Source of the DNA: an uncultured Prevotella sp. | GTDB lineage: Bacteria > Bacteroidota > Bacteroidia > Bacteroidales > Bacteroidaceae | DNA length: 64,000 nucleotides | Direction of reading: 5' to 3' | Assembly: GCA_905233825.1 (NCBI GenBank) | Contig: CAJOFE010000004.1 | Span: forward strand, 1-64,000 | Shown here: piece after piece, positions 28,095 to 36,605 of the stretch | How the letters are laid out: each line of letters begins with the position of its first letter | Position numbering within the stretch: position 1 is the first letter of the stretch | Notes under the pieces: model-generated | What the model was told of the DNA's origin: nothing | The model's database searches: none | Seen by the model: the letters and a program-made list of their open reading frames with translations, nothing else | Made by a program: the position numbers and the translations under genes

Positions 28095-28967
28095 ATGGAG
28101 ACTTCAGAGATTCTTAAGAAGGTAAGGAAGATTGAGATCAAGACGCGTGGCTTGAGCTCAAACATTTTCGCAGGGCAGTATCACACCGCCTTCAAAGGGC
28201 GTGGTATGGCTTTCTCCGAGGTGCGCGAGTATCAGTATGGCGATGATGTGCGCGACATCGACTGGAATGTGACGGCACGTTTCAATCGTCCTTATGTGAA
28301 GGTGTTCGAGGAAGAACGTGAACTGACGGCGATGTTGCTCATCGATGTCAGCGGCTCGCTCGATTTCGGCACCCGTCAGCAGATGAAGCGCGACATGGCC
28401 GTGGAGATAGCTGCCACGCTGGCTTTCTCGGCTATCGAGAACAACGATAAGATTGGCGTGGTGTTCTTCTCCGATAAGATAGAAAAGTATATCCCGCCGA
28501 AGAAAGGCCGCAAGCATATCCTCTATATCATCCGCGAGATGCTTGACTTCCATCCCGAAAGCCTGCGTACCGACGTGGGCATGGCTTTGGAGTTCCTTAC
28601 CAGCGTGTCGAAGCGTCGTTGCACAGCCTTTGTGCTGAGCGACTTCTACGTGCGACAGGACTTCCAGCAACAACTCACCATCGCCAACCGTAAGCACGAT
28701 GTCTGTGCCATTCAGGTATATGACCGTCGCGCCATGGAACTGCCCAAGATTGGCCTGATGAAGGTGGTCGATGCTGAGACGGGCTATGAGCAGTATGTGG
28801 ATACCAGCAGCAGCTCAGTACGTAGTGCCTATAAGTTGTATTGGAACAATCGCCAGCGCGACCTGAAAGAGACATTTGCCAAGAGCGGCGTAGATACCGT
28901 GAGCATAGCCACCGACGATGACTATGTGAAACAACTGCTGCTGCTCTTCAACCGTCGCACCAAATAA
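28095..28967 (+). CDS. DUF58 protein of the bat operon
   Basis: A 290-residue cytoplasmic protein. The DUF58 signature GMAFSEVREYQYGDDVRDIDWN lies near residue 38, followed by a VWA-like fold with a metal-site motif, LIDVSGSLDFG. It normally works with the MoxR ATPase just upstream. An in-frame TTG sits three bases before the ATG at 28095; the ATG is preferred. Confidence 0.9.
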   Translation: METSEILKKVRKIEIKTRGLSSNIFAGQYHTAFKGRGMAFSEVREYQYGDDVRDIDWNVTARFNRPYVKVFEEERELTAMLLIDVSGSLDFGTRQQMKRDMAVEIAATLAFSAIENNDKIGVVFFSDKIEKYIPPKKGRKHILYIIREMLDFHPESLRTDVGMALEFLTSVSKRRCTAFVLSDFYVRQDFQQQLTIANRKHDVCAIQVYDRRAMELPKIGLMKVVDAETGYEQYVDTSSSSVRSAYKLYWNNRQRDLKETFAKSGVDTVSIATDDDYVKQLLLLFNRRTK

Positions 28968-28974
28968 AGATGAA

Positions 28975-30084
28975 ATGGAAATGATGAAAAGGTCTTTACA
29001 TAAGTGCACCAGATGGATGATTATCATCACCATGCTCATCATCTGTCATTTGTCATTCAGTTCTGCATGGGCGCAACGTGTGGAGTCGAAAATCAGCTCG
29101 ATGGAGATGCTGGTGGGCGAGCAGGTGGCTATTACCGTCACGGCTCATGCCAAAGACACAGCCCGTGTGGAGTTTCCACGTTCCTTGCTTATTCCTAACG
29201 GCATAGAGGTGCTGGAAGCCATCGAAGAGCCACCTGTGGACGAAGGAAACGGCATGGTAGCTCGCCGTTGCAACTATATCCTCACCTCGTTTGCCGACAC
29301 CCTTTATCCCTTGCCTCCCATCCCTGTGAAGATCAGCGGAAAGGAGTATCAGACGAACCAGCTCGCCTTGCAGGTGCTGACCGTTGATGTGGATACAACG
29401 AACTTCGAGAAATACTATGGTCCGAAGACCATTCAGGAACTGCCCATGAGCTGGACGGACGATGAGTGGGGAAAAGCCTTGTGGCTGAGTTTCCTGGCTG
29501 TTGCCCTGCTGCTTATATGCCTTTGGCTGATGATGCGCCTGAAAAGCAACAAGCCCATCATTGCCCACATCCGCATCATCAAGCGGGTACCTCCTCATCA
29601 GAAGGCCATGAAGGCTATCGATGAAATCAAGGCCGAGCGCATGGTGACGGCAGAGAATCCGAAGGAATACTACACACGCCTTACCGACACGCTGCGCCAG
29701 TATATCAACGAGCGCTATGGCTTCAATGCGATGGAGATGACCAGCAGCGAGATTATTGACCGTCTGATGAAGACCGACGATCCGAAGTCGCTTGATGAGC
29801 TGCGCCAGTTGTTCACAACGGCCGACCTTGTGAAGTTTGCCAAGTACTCCACGCTCATCAACGAGAATGATGCCAATCTGGTCAGCGCCATCGACTTCAT
29901 TAACCAGACCAAGCAGGAGAACATGCCTACCGAGGAGATTGTGAAGCCCGAGCTGACGGAGGAGCAGGTGCAGTCACGTAAGATGCGCAAGGTGCTCATT
30001 GCCGTCATCACCGTGCTTTCAGTTGCCGTGGTGGCGTTGCTGGCTTATCTCGCATGGTTTATGTACGATTTACTATTGTATTAG
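28975..30084 (+). CDS. Bat-operon membrane protein of unknown function
   Basis: A 369-residue membrane protein. It has a signal or anchor near residues 14-33, a periplasmic beta-rich region to about 160, a membrane helix at about 165-185 (ALWLSFLAVALLLICLWLMM), a helical cytoplasmic domain with ENPKEYYTRLTDTLRQYINERYGFNAMEMT, and a C-terminal membrane helix near 340-365. Proteins with this layout stand between the DUF58 and BatA genes in many Bacteroidota. No enzymatic motif was seen. Confidence 0.8.
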   Translation: MEMMKRSLHKCTRWMIIITMLIICHLSFSSAWAQRVESKISSMEMLVGEQVAITVTAHAKDTARVEFPRSLLIPNGIEVLEAIEEPPVDEGNGMVARRCNYILTSFADTLYPLPPIPVKISGKEYQTNQLALQVLTVDVDTTNFEKYYGPKTIQELPMSWTDDEWGKALWLSFLAVALLLICLWLMMRLKSNKPIIAHIRIIKRVPPHQKAMKAIDEIKAERMVTAENPKEYYTRLTDTLRQYINERYGFNAMEMTSSEIIDRLMKTDDPKSLDELRQLFTTADLVKFAKYSTLINENDANLVSAIDFINQTKQENMPTEEIVKPELTEEQVQSRKMRKVLIAVITVLSVAVVALLAYLAWFMYDLLLY

Positions 30085-30087
30085 TCT

Positions 30088-31089
30088 ATGGATTTCGTAT
30101 TTGCAAATAAAGAATATCTGTTCCTTCTGCTGCTCATCATACCATATATATTATGGTACGTGATGTTCCGCAAGAAGACGGAACCGACCATACGCATGGC
30201 CGACACCTATTCCCTGCAGCGGGCTCAGCGTACGTGGAGGGTGCGCCTGATGCCCATCCAGGCGGTGCTTCGCGTGTTGGCATTCACCCTCTTGGTACTG
30301 GCTATGGCGCGTCCACAGACCCACAACTCGTGGGAGGAAGAGACCATCGAGGGTATCGACATCATGCTGGCGATGGACGTGTCGTCGTCAATGCTGGCTG
30401 AAGACATTAACCCCAACCGCATTGAAGCAGCCAAGAAAGTGGCAGCCGAGTTTATCTCCGACCGTACCAACGACAACATCGGTCTGACCGTCTTTGCCGG
30501 TGAGGCTTTCACACAATGTCCTATGACCATCGACCATGCCTCGTTGCTGTCCCTGCTTCAGCATTCCAGCGACTATGTAGGTAGTGGAGCCATCATCGAC
30601 ATGACCGCCATCGGCATGGGACTCACCAATGCCGTAAGCCGTCTGAAGGATTCAAAGGCCAAGAGCCGTGTAGTCATCCTGCTGACCGATGGAACGAATA
30701 ACTATGGCGAGATATCGCCTCTGACTGCTGCCGACATGGCCCGCTCTTTAGGCATTCGCATCTACACCATCGGCGTCGGAGCCGACGGTTCTTCCATGCG
30801 CCCTGTCACGGTAGGAGGTACCACGCAGCAGCTGCTGTTGCCCAATGACATCGACGAAGAGACGCTCTCGAAGATTGCCAAGACCACCAACGGCCGCTAC
30901 TATCGTGCTTCCAGCGCCGAGGAGCTGCGTCAGATATACAATGATATTGACAAACTGGAGAAATCGAAGCTCGATGTGCAGCGATACAGCAAGGTGTATG
31001 ACGTCTATCAGTACTTGGTGATGGGAGCCATTATTGCCCTGTTGTTAGAGATTCTGCTCCGCATAACTGTGTTTAGGAGGATACCATAG
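30088..31089 (+). CDS. batA: VWA-domain membrane protein BatA
   Basis: A 333-residue inner-membrane protein. Membrane helices lie near residues 9-24, 55-72 and 308-326, framing a von Willebrand factor A domain with the metal-site motif MDVSSSM and LTDGTNNYGE. BatA belongs to the Bacteroides aerotolerance locus, linked in the literature to oxygen tolerance and cell envelope function, with exact role unsettled. It follows the upstream gene after 3 bases and precedes batB by 2. Confidence 0.92.
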   Translation: MDFVFANKEYLFLLLLIIPYILWYVMFRKKTEPTIRMADTYSLQRAQRTWRVRLMPIQAVLRVLAFTLLVLAMARPQTHNSWEEETIEGIDIMLAMDVSSSMLAEDINPNRIEAAKKVAAEFISDRTNDNIGLTVFAGEAFTQCPMTIDHASLLSLLQHSSDYVGSGAIIDMTAIGMGLTNAVSRLKDSKAKSRVVILLTDGTNNYGEISPLTAADMARSLGIRIYTIGVGADGSSMRPVTVGGTTQQLLLPNDIDEETLSKIAKTTNGRYYRASSAEELRQIYNDIDKLEKSKLDVQRYSKVYDVYQYLVMGAIIALLLEILLRITVFRRIP

Positions 31090-31091
31090 AT

Positions 31092-32915
31092 ATGTTTAGA
31101 TTTGAAGACCCGAAATATCTTTATCTGCTTGCGGTGGTAGTTCTACTGGCGCTCGTCCGCTATCTCACCTACCGTAATCAGAAGAAGCGGCTGCGCAAGT
31201 TCGGCGACCTTGAGCTGGTGCGCCAGCTGATGCCGCTCGTTTCCCGTTGGCGTCCTAGCGTCAAGTTCTGGTTGTTGGAGGGTGCCTTGGCGCTACTTAT
31301 TGTCATGCTCGCCCGTCCCCAGTTTGGCAAGAGCATCAGTCAGAAGCAGACGGCAGGCATAGAGACCATTATTGCCATCGACGTGAGCAACTCCATGCGT
31401 GCTGTGGATAAGGCCAGCGACGGCGAGCTGAGTCGCATGGAGCGTGCAAAGATGATAGTGGGCAAACTCATCGACCAGTTCAACAACGACAAGATTGGTC
31501 TGGTAGTGTTTGCAGGCGATGCCTTCATACAGCTACCCATCACCAGCGACTTCGTGTCGGCAAAGATGTTCCTCAACAGCATCGACCCATCCATGATACG
31601 CAACCAAGGAACGGACATTGCTGCCGCCATCCGCACATCCAGTATGTGCTTCACCCAACGTGAGCATGTGGGAAAGGCCATCATCGTCATTACCGATGGT
31701 GAGGATCACGAGGGCGAGGCAGTAGAAGCTGCCAGGCTGGCTCATGAAGAGGAGGGGCGCAACGTCTATGTGCTGGGCATCGGCTCGCCCAAAGGTGCTC
31801 TGGTGCCTGACCCCAGCGGGCACGGTTATATGATTGACAATACCGGCGAGCAGGTCATGTCGTGCCTCAACGAGCAGATGTGTAGCGACGTGGCTCAGGC
31901 AGGTGGTGGCGCCTATATCCATGTAGAGAACAACGCCACGGCACAACGACAGCTGGAAGAAGCCCTCGACAAGCTGGAGAAGGCAGAATCAACGCTTTAT
32001 AGCGATTTCGACGAGCAGTTTCAGGCCGTAGGAATCATCGTGCTGCTGCTGCTCATACTCGAGGTCATCATCCTCGACCGCCAGAATCCCCGACTCCGTA
32101 AACTGTTGCCTGCAATGAAAAAGAAACATGTGAACACGAGTTTTGTATTGTGTCTTTTCTCATTCTTCATTCTTCAAAGTACATTGTTCATTAGCCCTGC
32201 TGGGGCGCAGACGAAGGTGAACGTCAAGGAAATGCGCCGCCATGTGAAGCGGGGCAACAGGATGATGCAGACAGGACAACGCGATAAGGCATACGAACAG
32301 TACCGTAAAGCCTATGTGGCCGACAGTACCAATACACTTGTCAACTATAATCTGGCCACGTCGATGTTTCCCGACGAATGGAAGATCATGAAGCCCGATC
32401 CCCAGCGCGACTCCGTCATGGCAAGTCATTTCCTGAGGTCGGCCGATGCCCATGCAGAAAACAATCCCGTGCGACGCTCCATGTCATATCATAACATAGG
32501 CGTCATGCACCAGATCAGGGCCAACCAGAGTGGCGACGACCAGCAGAAATACCAGGAGCTGCAGCAGGCCATAGATGCCTACAAGCAGGCCTTGCGCAAC
32601 AATCCGCACGACGACGAGGCACGCTATAATCTGGTGCTTTGTCAACGTCAGCTACCCGAGAACAACAACAATCAGCAGAACCAGAACAACGACCAGCAGC
32701 AACAGCAGGAGCAGCAGCAACAACAGCAGCAACAGAACCAGAACCAGCAGCAAGACCAGCAGCAGGAACCTCCCCAGCAGCAGGAGCAGCAGAACCAGGA
32801 ATGGATTGAGCAGATGCTGAATGCTGCCGAGCAGCGCGAGAAGCAGACGCGTCGCCGTTTGGACGAGCAGCAGAACCGCTCGAATCAACGTAGAACCAAC
32901 GAGAAGAACTGGTAA
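31092..32915 (+). CDS. Fused BatB (VWA) and BatC (TPR) protein
   Basis: A 607-residue protein. Residues 1-341 are a complete BatB: membrane helices, VWA domain with AIDVSNSM and ITDGEDHEGE, and a C-terminal helix near 318-333. Met342 opens what looks like a separate BatC: signal-like MKKKHVNTSFVLCLFSFFIL and an Ala-Gln cleavage site, TPR units with YEQYRKAYVADSTNTLVNYNLA, then a tail of Gln and Asn repeats. No stop codon separates them, so they form one frame; internal initiation at 32115 is also possible. This is the last bat gene before the island; batD resumes at 42942. Confidence 0.88.
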   Translation: MFRFEDPKYLYLLAVVVLLALVRYLTYRNQKKRLRKFGDLELVRQLMPLVSRWRPSVKFWLLEGALALLIVMLARPQFGKSISQKQTAGIETIIAIDVSNSMRAVDKASDGELSRMERAKMIVGKLIDQFNNDKIGLVVFAGDAFIQLPITSDFVSAKMFLNSIDPSMIRNQGTDIAAAIRTSSMCFTQREHVGKAIIVITDGEDHEGEAVEAARLAHEEEGRNVYVLGIGSPKGALVPDPSGHGYMIDNTGEQVMSCLNEQMCSDVAQAGGGAYIHVENNATAQRQLEEALDKLEKAESTLYSDFDEQFQAVGIIVLLLLILEVIILDRQNPRLRKLLPAMKKKHVNTSFVLCLFSFFILQSTLFISPAGAQTKVNVKEMRRHVKRGNRMMQTGQRDKAYEQYRKAYVADSTNTLVNYNLATSMFPDEWKIMKPDPQRDSVMASHFLRSADAHAENNPVRRSMSYHNIGVMHQIRANQSGDDQQKYQELQQAIDAYKQALRNNPHDDEARYNLVLCQRQLPENNNNQQNQNNDQQQQQEQQQQQQQQNQNQQQDQQQEPPQQQEQQNQEWIEQMLNAAEQREKQTRRRLDEQQNRSNQRRTNEKNW

Positions 32916-32975
32916 GCAACAGCCCGACTTAGAATAGCAAGGATGGATATGTACTCTCTCTCATTTAATTGAAAA

Positions 32976-33452
32976 ATGGGAATCTATATAGGATGCATAT
33001 TTGAGAACACCTTTAAGAGAAGGAATGACTTGGAAGAATCGAAATCTTTCATGCTTAGAACCATTGACATCATAAAAGAGCATTACAACGTCCACGATGA
33101 AGCATTCAGAATAGACATTGATGAAGAAAATGACAGATACACCATTGAAACAGATTCACTTCAAGAAATAAGTCAGATTAGTCTTTGTAATGGTGCTTGG
33201 TGTGTTGAATTAAGTCAGAAATATGATCTCCTATTCTATTCTGATTTATATTACTTGAATATGCTAAAGGAAATAGCGATAACTTTGGGAGCTAAAGAAA
33301 TGTGGGTCTGTGATGATCTACAAATATGGAGAGGTAATTTTTGGATTTATAATCAAACTCTGTCAAATTGGTTAGAGTATTTGAAAAGTAAAGGAATGGA
33401 TAGTATAAAAGAGTTTCCTACTCCCAAAGAGCTTGATGACAACAATGCATAA
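32976..33452 (+). CDS. Unrecognised 158-residue protein, possible orphan immunity protein
   Basis: Not recognised. It starts MGIYIGCIFENTFKRRNDL and is a soluble, acidic, mixed alpha/beta protein rich in aromatic residues (ISLCNGAWCVELSQKYDLLFYSDLYYL, GNFWIYNQTLSNWLEYL), with no signal peptide or membrane segment. Its DNA is clearly more AT-rich than the bat genes upstream, which suggests transfer. Size and composition resemble immunity proteins of polymorphic toxins, but no toxin is next to it. It marks the left edge of the accessory island. Confidence 0.55.
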   Translation: MGIYIGCIFENTFKRRNDLEESKSFMLRTIDIIKEHYNVHDEAFRIDIDEENDRYTIETDSLQEISQISLCNGAWCVELSQKYDLLFYSDLYYLNMLKEIAITLGAKEMWVCDDLQIWRGNFWIYNQTLSNWLEYLKSKGMDSIKEFPTPKELDDNNA

Positions 33453-33821
33453 TAGAAAAAGCCATTTTTCATACGATGTAGCGTACCATGCGAATTTAAT
33501 GTGAGCATGTTGATATAAAAAATGTGATAGGGCGATTGAATACCGCGCTTGGTTGTAGTTCCGAGGGGGAAGGGTTCGAGAACCCTATCATCATATCAAT
33601 ACCATTGACTTTCGCCTGCAAATGTACAACTATAAGATGAAGTACGAAAAAAAATTAGCGTAATTTAATCAATTGCGCTCGCCTTTTAGCGCTTTTTTCC
33701 AAAAGAAAGGGGCTTGGATAAAGGCTGAAGGCCTTAATTGCAAAGTTTTTATCTTTTTCAAGCAAAGTTTCGAGAATTCTTAGTATTTTTGCAGTCAAGA
33801 TTTCAATATAATTCTTCAGCA
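33453..33821. other. 369-bp gene-free stretch at the island's left part
   Basis: No gene seen. A 64-base segment at 33526-33589 has 7-bp end pairing (GATAGGG with CCCTATC) and an internal GGGTTCGAGAACCC, which recalls a degraded tRNA but does not fold as a cloverleaf. The -7 element of the next operon lies at 33784-33791. Confidence 0.6.
33784..33791 (+). promoter_or_regulatory. -7 element of the three-gene operon
   Basis: TATTTTTG at 33784-33791 matches TAnnTTTG and lies 30 bases before the ATG at 33822. It excludes the earlier in-frame start at 33738. Confidence 0.6.
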
Positions 33822-34838
33822 ATGGATAAAACAAAGTCTCTTTACGCAATTTACAAATTCGATTTCCACAAGGCGGTACAGCGCACGATACAGGCCGAGG
33901 CGGACGATATTGACGGGGCCAAGTATGTCAAGGTGGCTCAAACATGCTTCGCAAGTCTGTTTGACCAGAACACTATTGACAAACTTGCCAAGAAAAACAA
34001 GAAAGGAGAAGTAAAAGCGCTGCTGCCCAACGACGTGCTTGTAAAGCGGGACGACATCTTCATTTGGCGCGTGAACAACAGCCAGCTGAAGGAGTGGTGG
34101 AAACGGAGCGGAAAGGACAGTAAGGGCATTGACAAGTATGAGAGAGACGAGATAGAATCGAACCCCTACTGCTACGTCTTGGTCGACAATCGTCCGGGCG
34201 TTGGCCTGATGGCTATTGAGAAATCAACGGCCTGGGCAAGCAAACCCGACCTGCTGCGCGATGTGCTACTGGAGAATCTTAACTGTTTCCTGGCCGACAT
34301 GTATGATCTTGAAATGCGCATCGAAGCCAGGATGAACCCGAAGGACATCTGGGAGTTTGTGCACGAGCGTCTCTTTGAGCACAACGACTATATCCGCAAG
34401 GTGGCGTTCACGTTTCAGAATCCGAAGAAAATCAATAAGACAAATGCCATGGAAGTGAAATCTGCCCGACTAAAGGCAATGCTGAAGACCGTGGAAATAT
34501 CGGATGCCCTAAAAGGTTTCTTTACGATGGAATTCGACAAGAACACGAACAGTAAGATATCGCAGGAAAACAAGGATATGGCCGAGATGGTGCGGCTATG
34601 TGGCGAGAACGGCTATGACATTTGCATCACATTCAAGGAGTTCAAGACCTACCGCATCAATGACTATGTGAGGGCTTACTACCCAATGACAGAAGATGTG
34701 CTAACTGGTTTCCGCATCGGTTCGCTCACTATTGAGGGCATCACGCAACTTGAAGATTGGTTTAACCTGGTAGCAGAACAAACAAAAGATTACGTTAATG
34801 AATCACAGGTTCCTAAGCGAAGAAATAAGGCTCGTTAA
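33822..34838 (+). CDS. First protein of an unrecognised three-gene operon
   Basis: Not recognised. A 338-residue soluble protein without signal or membrane segments. It starts MDKTKSLYAIYKFDFHKAVQ. Visible segments are a basic stretch KLAKKNKKGEVKALLPNDVLV near residue 55, a strand-rich part with CYVLVDNRPGVGLMAIEK near 120, a helical middle, and WEFVHERLFEHNDYIRKVAFTF. No nuclease, nucleotide-binding or DNA-binding motif is obvious. The start at 33822 follows from the promoter position. Its end overlaps the next gene by 41 bases, so the two are translationally coupled. Likely an accessory or defence function by location. Confidence 0.65.
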   Translation: MDKTKSLYAIYKFDFHKAVQRTIQAEADDIDGAKYVKVAQTCFASLFDQNTIDKLAKKNKKGEVKALLPNDVLVKRDDIFIWRVNNSQLKEWWKRSGKDSKGIDKYERDEIESNPYCYVLVDNRPGVGLMAIEKSTAWASKPDLLRDVLLENLNCFLADMYDLEMRIEARMNPKDIWEFVHERLFEHNDYIRKVAFTFQNPKKINKTNAMEVKSARLKAMLKTVEISDALKGFFTMEFDKNTNSKISQENKDMAEMVRLCGENGYDICITFKEFKTYRINDYVRAYYPMTEDVLTGFRIGSLTIEGITQLEDWFNLVAEQTKDYVNESQVPKRRNKAR

Positions 34839-35457
34839 TGAGCACTATGCCGCAAACGAGTTGTACAGGGCAGTCTGCTTGATAGGCCATCAGCTGGAGT
34901 CAGAATTGCCCGGGTTTGGATTATGCCCGGAAGAGTGCTTCATGGAGGCGCTCGAACTGCTGTCAGCCATTGCCATCAAGGGCGAGGATATCCTGCCGGA
35001 AGTCAATAACATTTGGTTTCGCAAGCACAATGAGTATAAGCGTTTTGACCGGCATGTCTGCGAGGACGAGATAAGCAAGGCGGTTGGCATCGTCTTGGGC
35101 TTTACCATACTCGCTATCGACAGCAGCCGTCATCGGTTTTACCGATACACACTTACAGAACAGCTCACGCAGACGATTGCCAACCATCAGTTCAACGGCT
35201 GGGCATCAACCCTTGACCGCATTTTTTCCGTACCATTGCCCGATGGATGGTTTGATGCTTACATCGACGAAGAGCCAGAAGGGGCTGATGATATGGCAGA
35301 TTTTTCAAAAGGTGTAGCCTCACTTCGCAGACAAATGCCTAACACCCCTCTGATAGTACAATTAGTTCAACAGCAATACAACACCAGTTGCCAGCAGTTT
35401 ATGGGCAACATGGAAAATCCCCAATTTATAGCACCCCAACAAGATGAAGCAGTTTGA
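34798..35457 (+). CDS. Second protein of the three-gene operon, C-terminal CQQF motif
   Basis: Not recognised. A 219-residue helical protein (MNHRFLSEEIRLVNEHYAAN, then DEISKAVGIVLGFTILAIDS). The last 30 residues are a polar tail containing QQQYNTSCQQFMGNMENPQF. A similar segment opens the next protein: N, C, Q, Q, F, G, N, F and P line up at the same spacing. A motif at the end of one protein and the start of its neighbour suggests that the two interact through it. It overlaps the upstream gene by 41 bases and the downstream gene by 14. Confidence 0.65.
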   Translation: MNHRFLSEEIRLVNEHYAANELYRAVCLIGHQLESELPGFGLCPEECFMEALELLSAIAIKGEDILPEVNNIWFRKHNEYKRFDRHVCEDEISKAVGIVLGFTILAIDSSRHRFYRYTLTEQLTQTIANHQFNGWASTLDRIFSVPLPDGWFDAYIDEEPEGADDMADFSKGVASLRRQMPNTPLIVQLVQQQYNTSCQQFMGNMENPQFIAPQQDEAV

Positions 35458-36139
35458 TACAGATACAGCCGAAATGCAGATGTCCGAGGATTATAAGCCA
35501 ACGTATATTCACGAGCAGCATAACAACAACTGTCAGCAGTTCTTCGGCCCCATAACGAACTGTACTTTCACCATGCCCGCAGCGCAGCCATCTTCAAGCA
35601 GGAAACCTAAAGCCACCAAGCAAAAGAATGCGGGCGAAAAGAAATTGAGCGGCAAGCCCAAGACGCTCAAGTATTATATTCATGGCAATAAAGGCGTTTT
35701 AAGAAAGCAAAGCGAAAGGGTTTACATAGTCTTTCGGTTGTGGAATAACTGGGGGTGGATTGATGATCACACCACCGCAGAGGATTTCGAAACCTTTTTT
35801 GTGGGTGAGCCAAGGTATTGTAATATTACGTGGAAGGTCAGCTCTACGATACTGACAATTCTTCTGCAAGAGCTTTTACAGCAGCCATATATAGAAAAGC
35901 AAACTGGATGTGCGGCAAAGTCATTAGTTGAACAGCAATTTAGTAAGACTGCTAATTCAGACAGAACACGGCTGGACGAAGATTCTGAGGTAAAAATACG
36001 TCTCACCCTCCTCATTCTCGACATTAGGAATCCATTACAGGAATCATCAGGAAGGAACAGCAATGATGAAGTCGATATAAAAGTTGATGCACTAAGAGCA
36101 GTTGCCGAGGGTCAGCTTCGTTCTACCAAAGGAATATAA
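35444..36139 (+). CDS. Third protein of the three-gene operon, N-terminal CQQF motif
   Basis: Not recognised. A 231-residue protein. Residues 23-46 hold the shared motif (EQHNNNCQQFFGPITNCTF, ending in MP). A basic, Ser/Lys-rich linker follows (SSSRKPKATKQKNAGEKK), then a domain from about 70 with KYYIHGNKGVLRKQSERVYIVFRL in two parts and many Trp and Phe residues. The C terminus is polar. It overlaps the preceding gene by 14 bases and ends just before the left direct repeat flanking the restriction-modification genes. The layout, motif plus linker plus domain, resembles an effector recruited by a short motif; that is inference. Confidence 0.65.
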   Translation: MKQFDTDTAEMQMSEDYKPTYIHEQHNNNCQQFFGPITNCTFTMPAAQPSSSRKPKATKQKNAGEKKLSGKPKTLKYYIHGNKGVLRKQSERVYIVFRLWNNWGWIDDHTTAEDFETFFVGEPRYCNITWKVSSTILTILLQELLQQPYIEKQTGCAAKSLVEQQFSKTANSDRTRLDEDSEVKIRLTLLILDIRNPLQESSGRNSNDEVDIKVDALRAVAEGQLRSTKGI

Positions 36140-36154
36140 TGTGTAAGTAATTTC

Positions 36155-36236
36155 GTAAGCACCAACATATTATTTTGAAATTATTTTGAGTCAGAACACT
36201 CTTGAAACATAGGGAGTTCCAGCCTTCTATTATGTC
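36155..36236. repeat. Left direct repeat flanking the restriction-modification cassette
   Basis: About 82 bp starting GTAAGCAC, including TTATTTTGAAATTATTTTGA, GAACACTC and CAGCCTTCT. A second copy with roughly 80 percent identity by eye lies in the same orientation at 38803-38883, on the far side of the three restriction-modification genes. Part of the sequence also resembles the repeats at 59905 and 60233. Confidence 0.8.
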
Positions 36237-36321
36237 TAATATATTTCGTTAAACCGTCCCCCCAATGACTTCATATTATATCCTTCAATTTTGATAAATT
36301 AACCAAGTGTGACTTATAGTC

Positions 36322-36353
36322 TTTGACTTATTGACGACAAACAAGTAAATTTG
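36322..36353 (+). promoter_or_regulatory. Promoter of the controller-endonuclease operon
   Basis: TTTG at 36322-36325, a 20-bp spacer and TAAATTTG at 36346-36353 match the consensus. It lies 30 bases before the controller start and rules out the earlier in-frame start at 36351. Confidence 0.78.
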
Positions 36354-36383
36354 TACCCAAATTTAATAAAACATACCATAAAT

Positions 36384-36602
36384 ATGGATATAAGAAAAAA
36401 GTTAGGACAACGTATTAAGGTAATAAGAGAAGAAAAGGAGCTTTCCCAGAAAGACATTGCCTATGCTGCTGATTTGGATAGAAGCTATATTGCGAGTGTC
36501 GAAAACGGCAAACGCAATATCTCTATTATTAATATTGAGAAGATTGCCCATGCACTAAAAGTATCTGTGAAAACATTTTTTGAAGACCCTATTTTTTCGT
36601 GA
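36384..36602 (+). CDS. XRE-family regulator, likely restriction-modification controller protein
   Basis: A 72-residue Cro/C1-type helix-turn-helix protein: IKVIREEKELSQKDIAYAAD then DRSYIASVENGKRNISIINI. It is the size and type of the C proteins that time endonuclease expression in type II systems. It lies 3 bases upstream of the endonuclease gene and shares its promoter. Its operator has not been identified. Confidence 0.85.
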   Translation: MDIRKKLGQRIKVIREEKELSQKDIAYAADLDRSYIASVENGKRNISIINIEKIAHALKVSVKTFFEDPIFS

Positions 36603-36605
36603 TCT

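Noticed and set aside
32640..32820. CAG/AAC-rich stretch considered as an independent repeat element
   Set aside because: It is in-frame coding for the Gln/Asn tail typical of BatC proteins.
33526..33589. Annotating a tRNA gene
   Set aside because: Only 64 bases, no proper D or anticodon arm, and the T-arm pairing is irregular; kept only as a low-interest finding.
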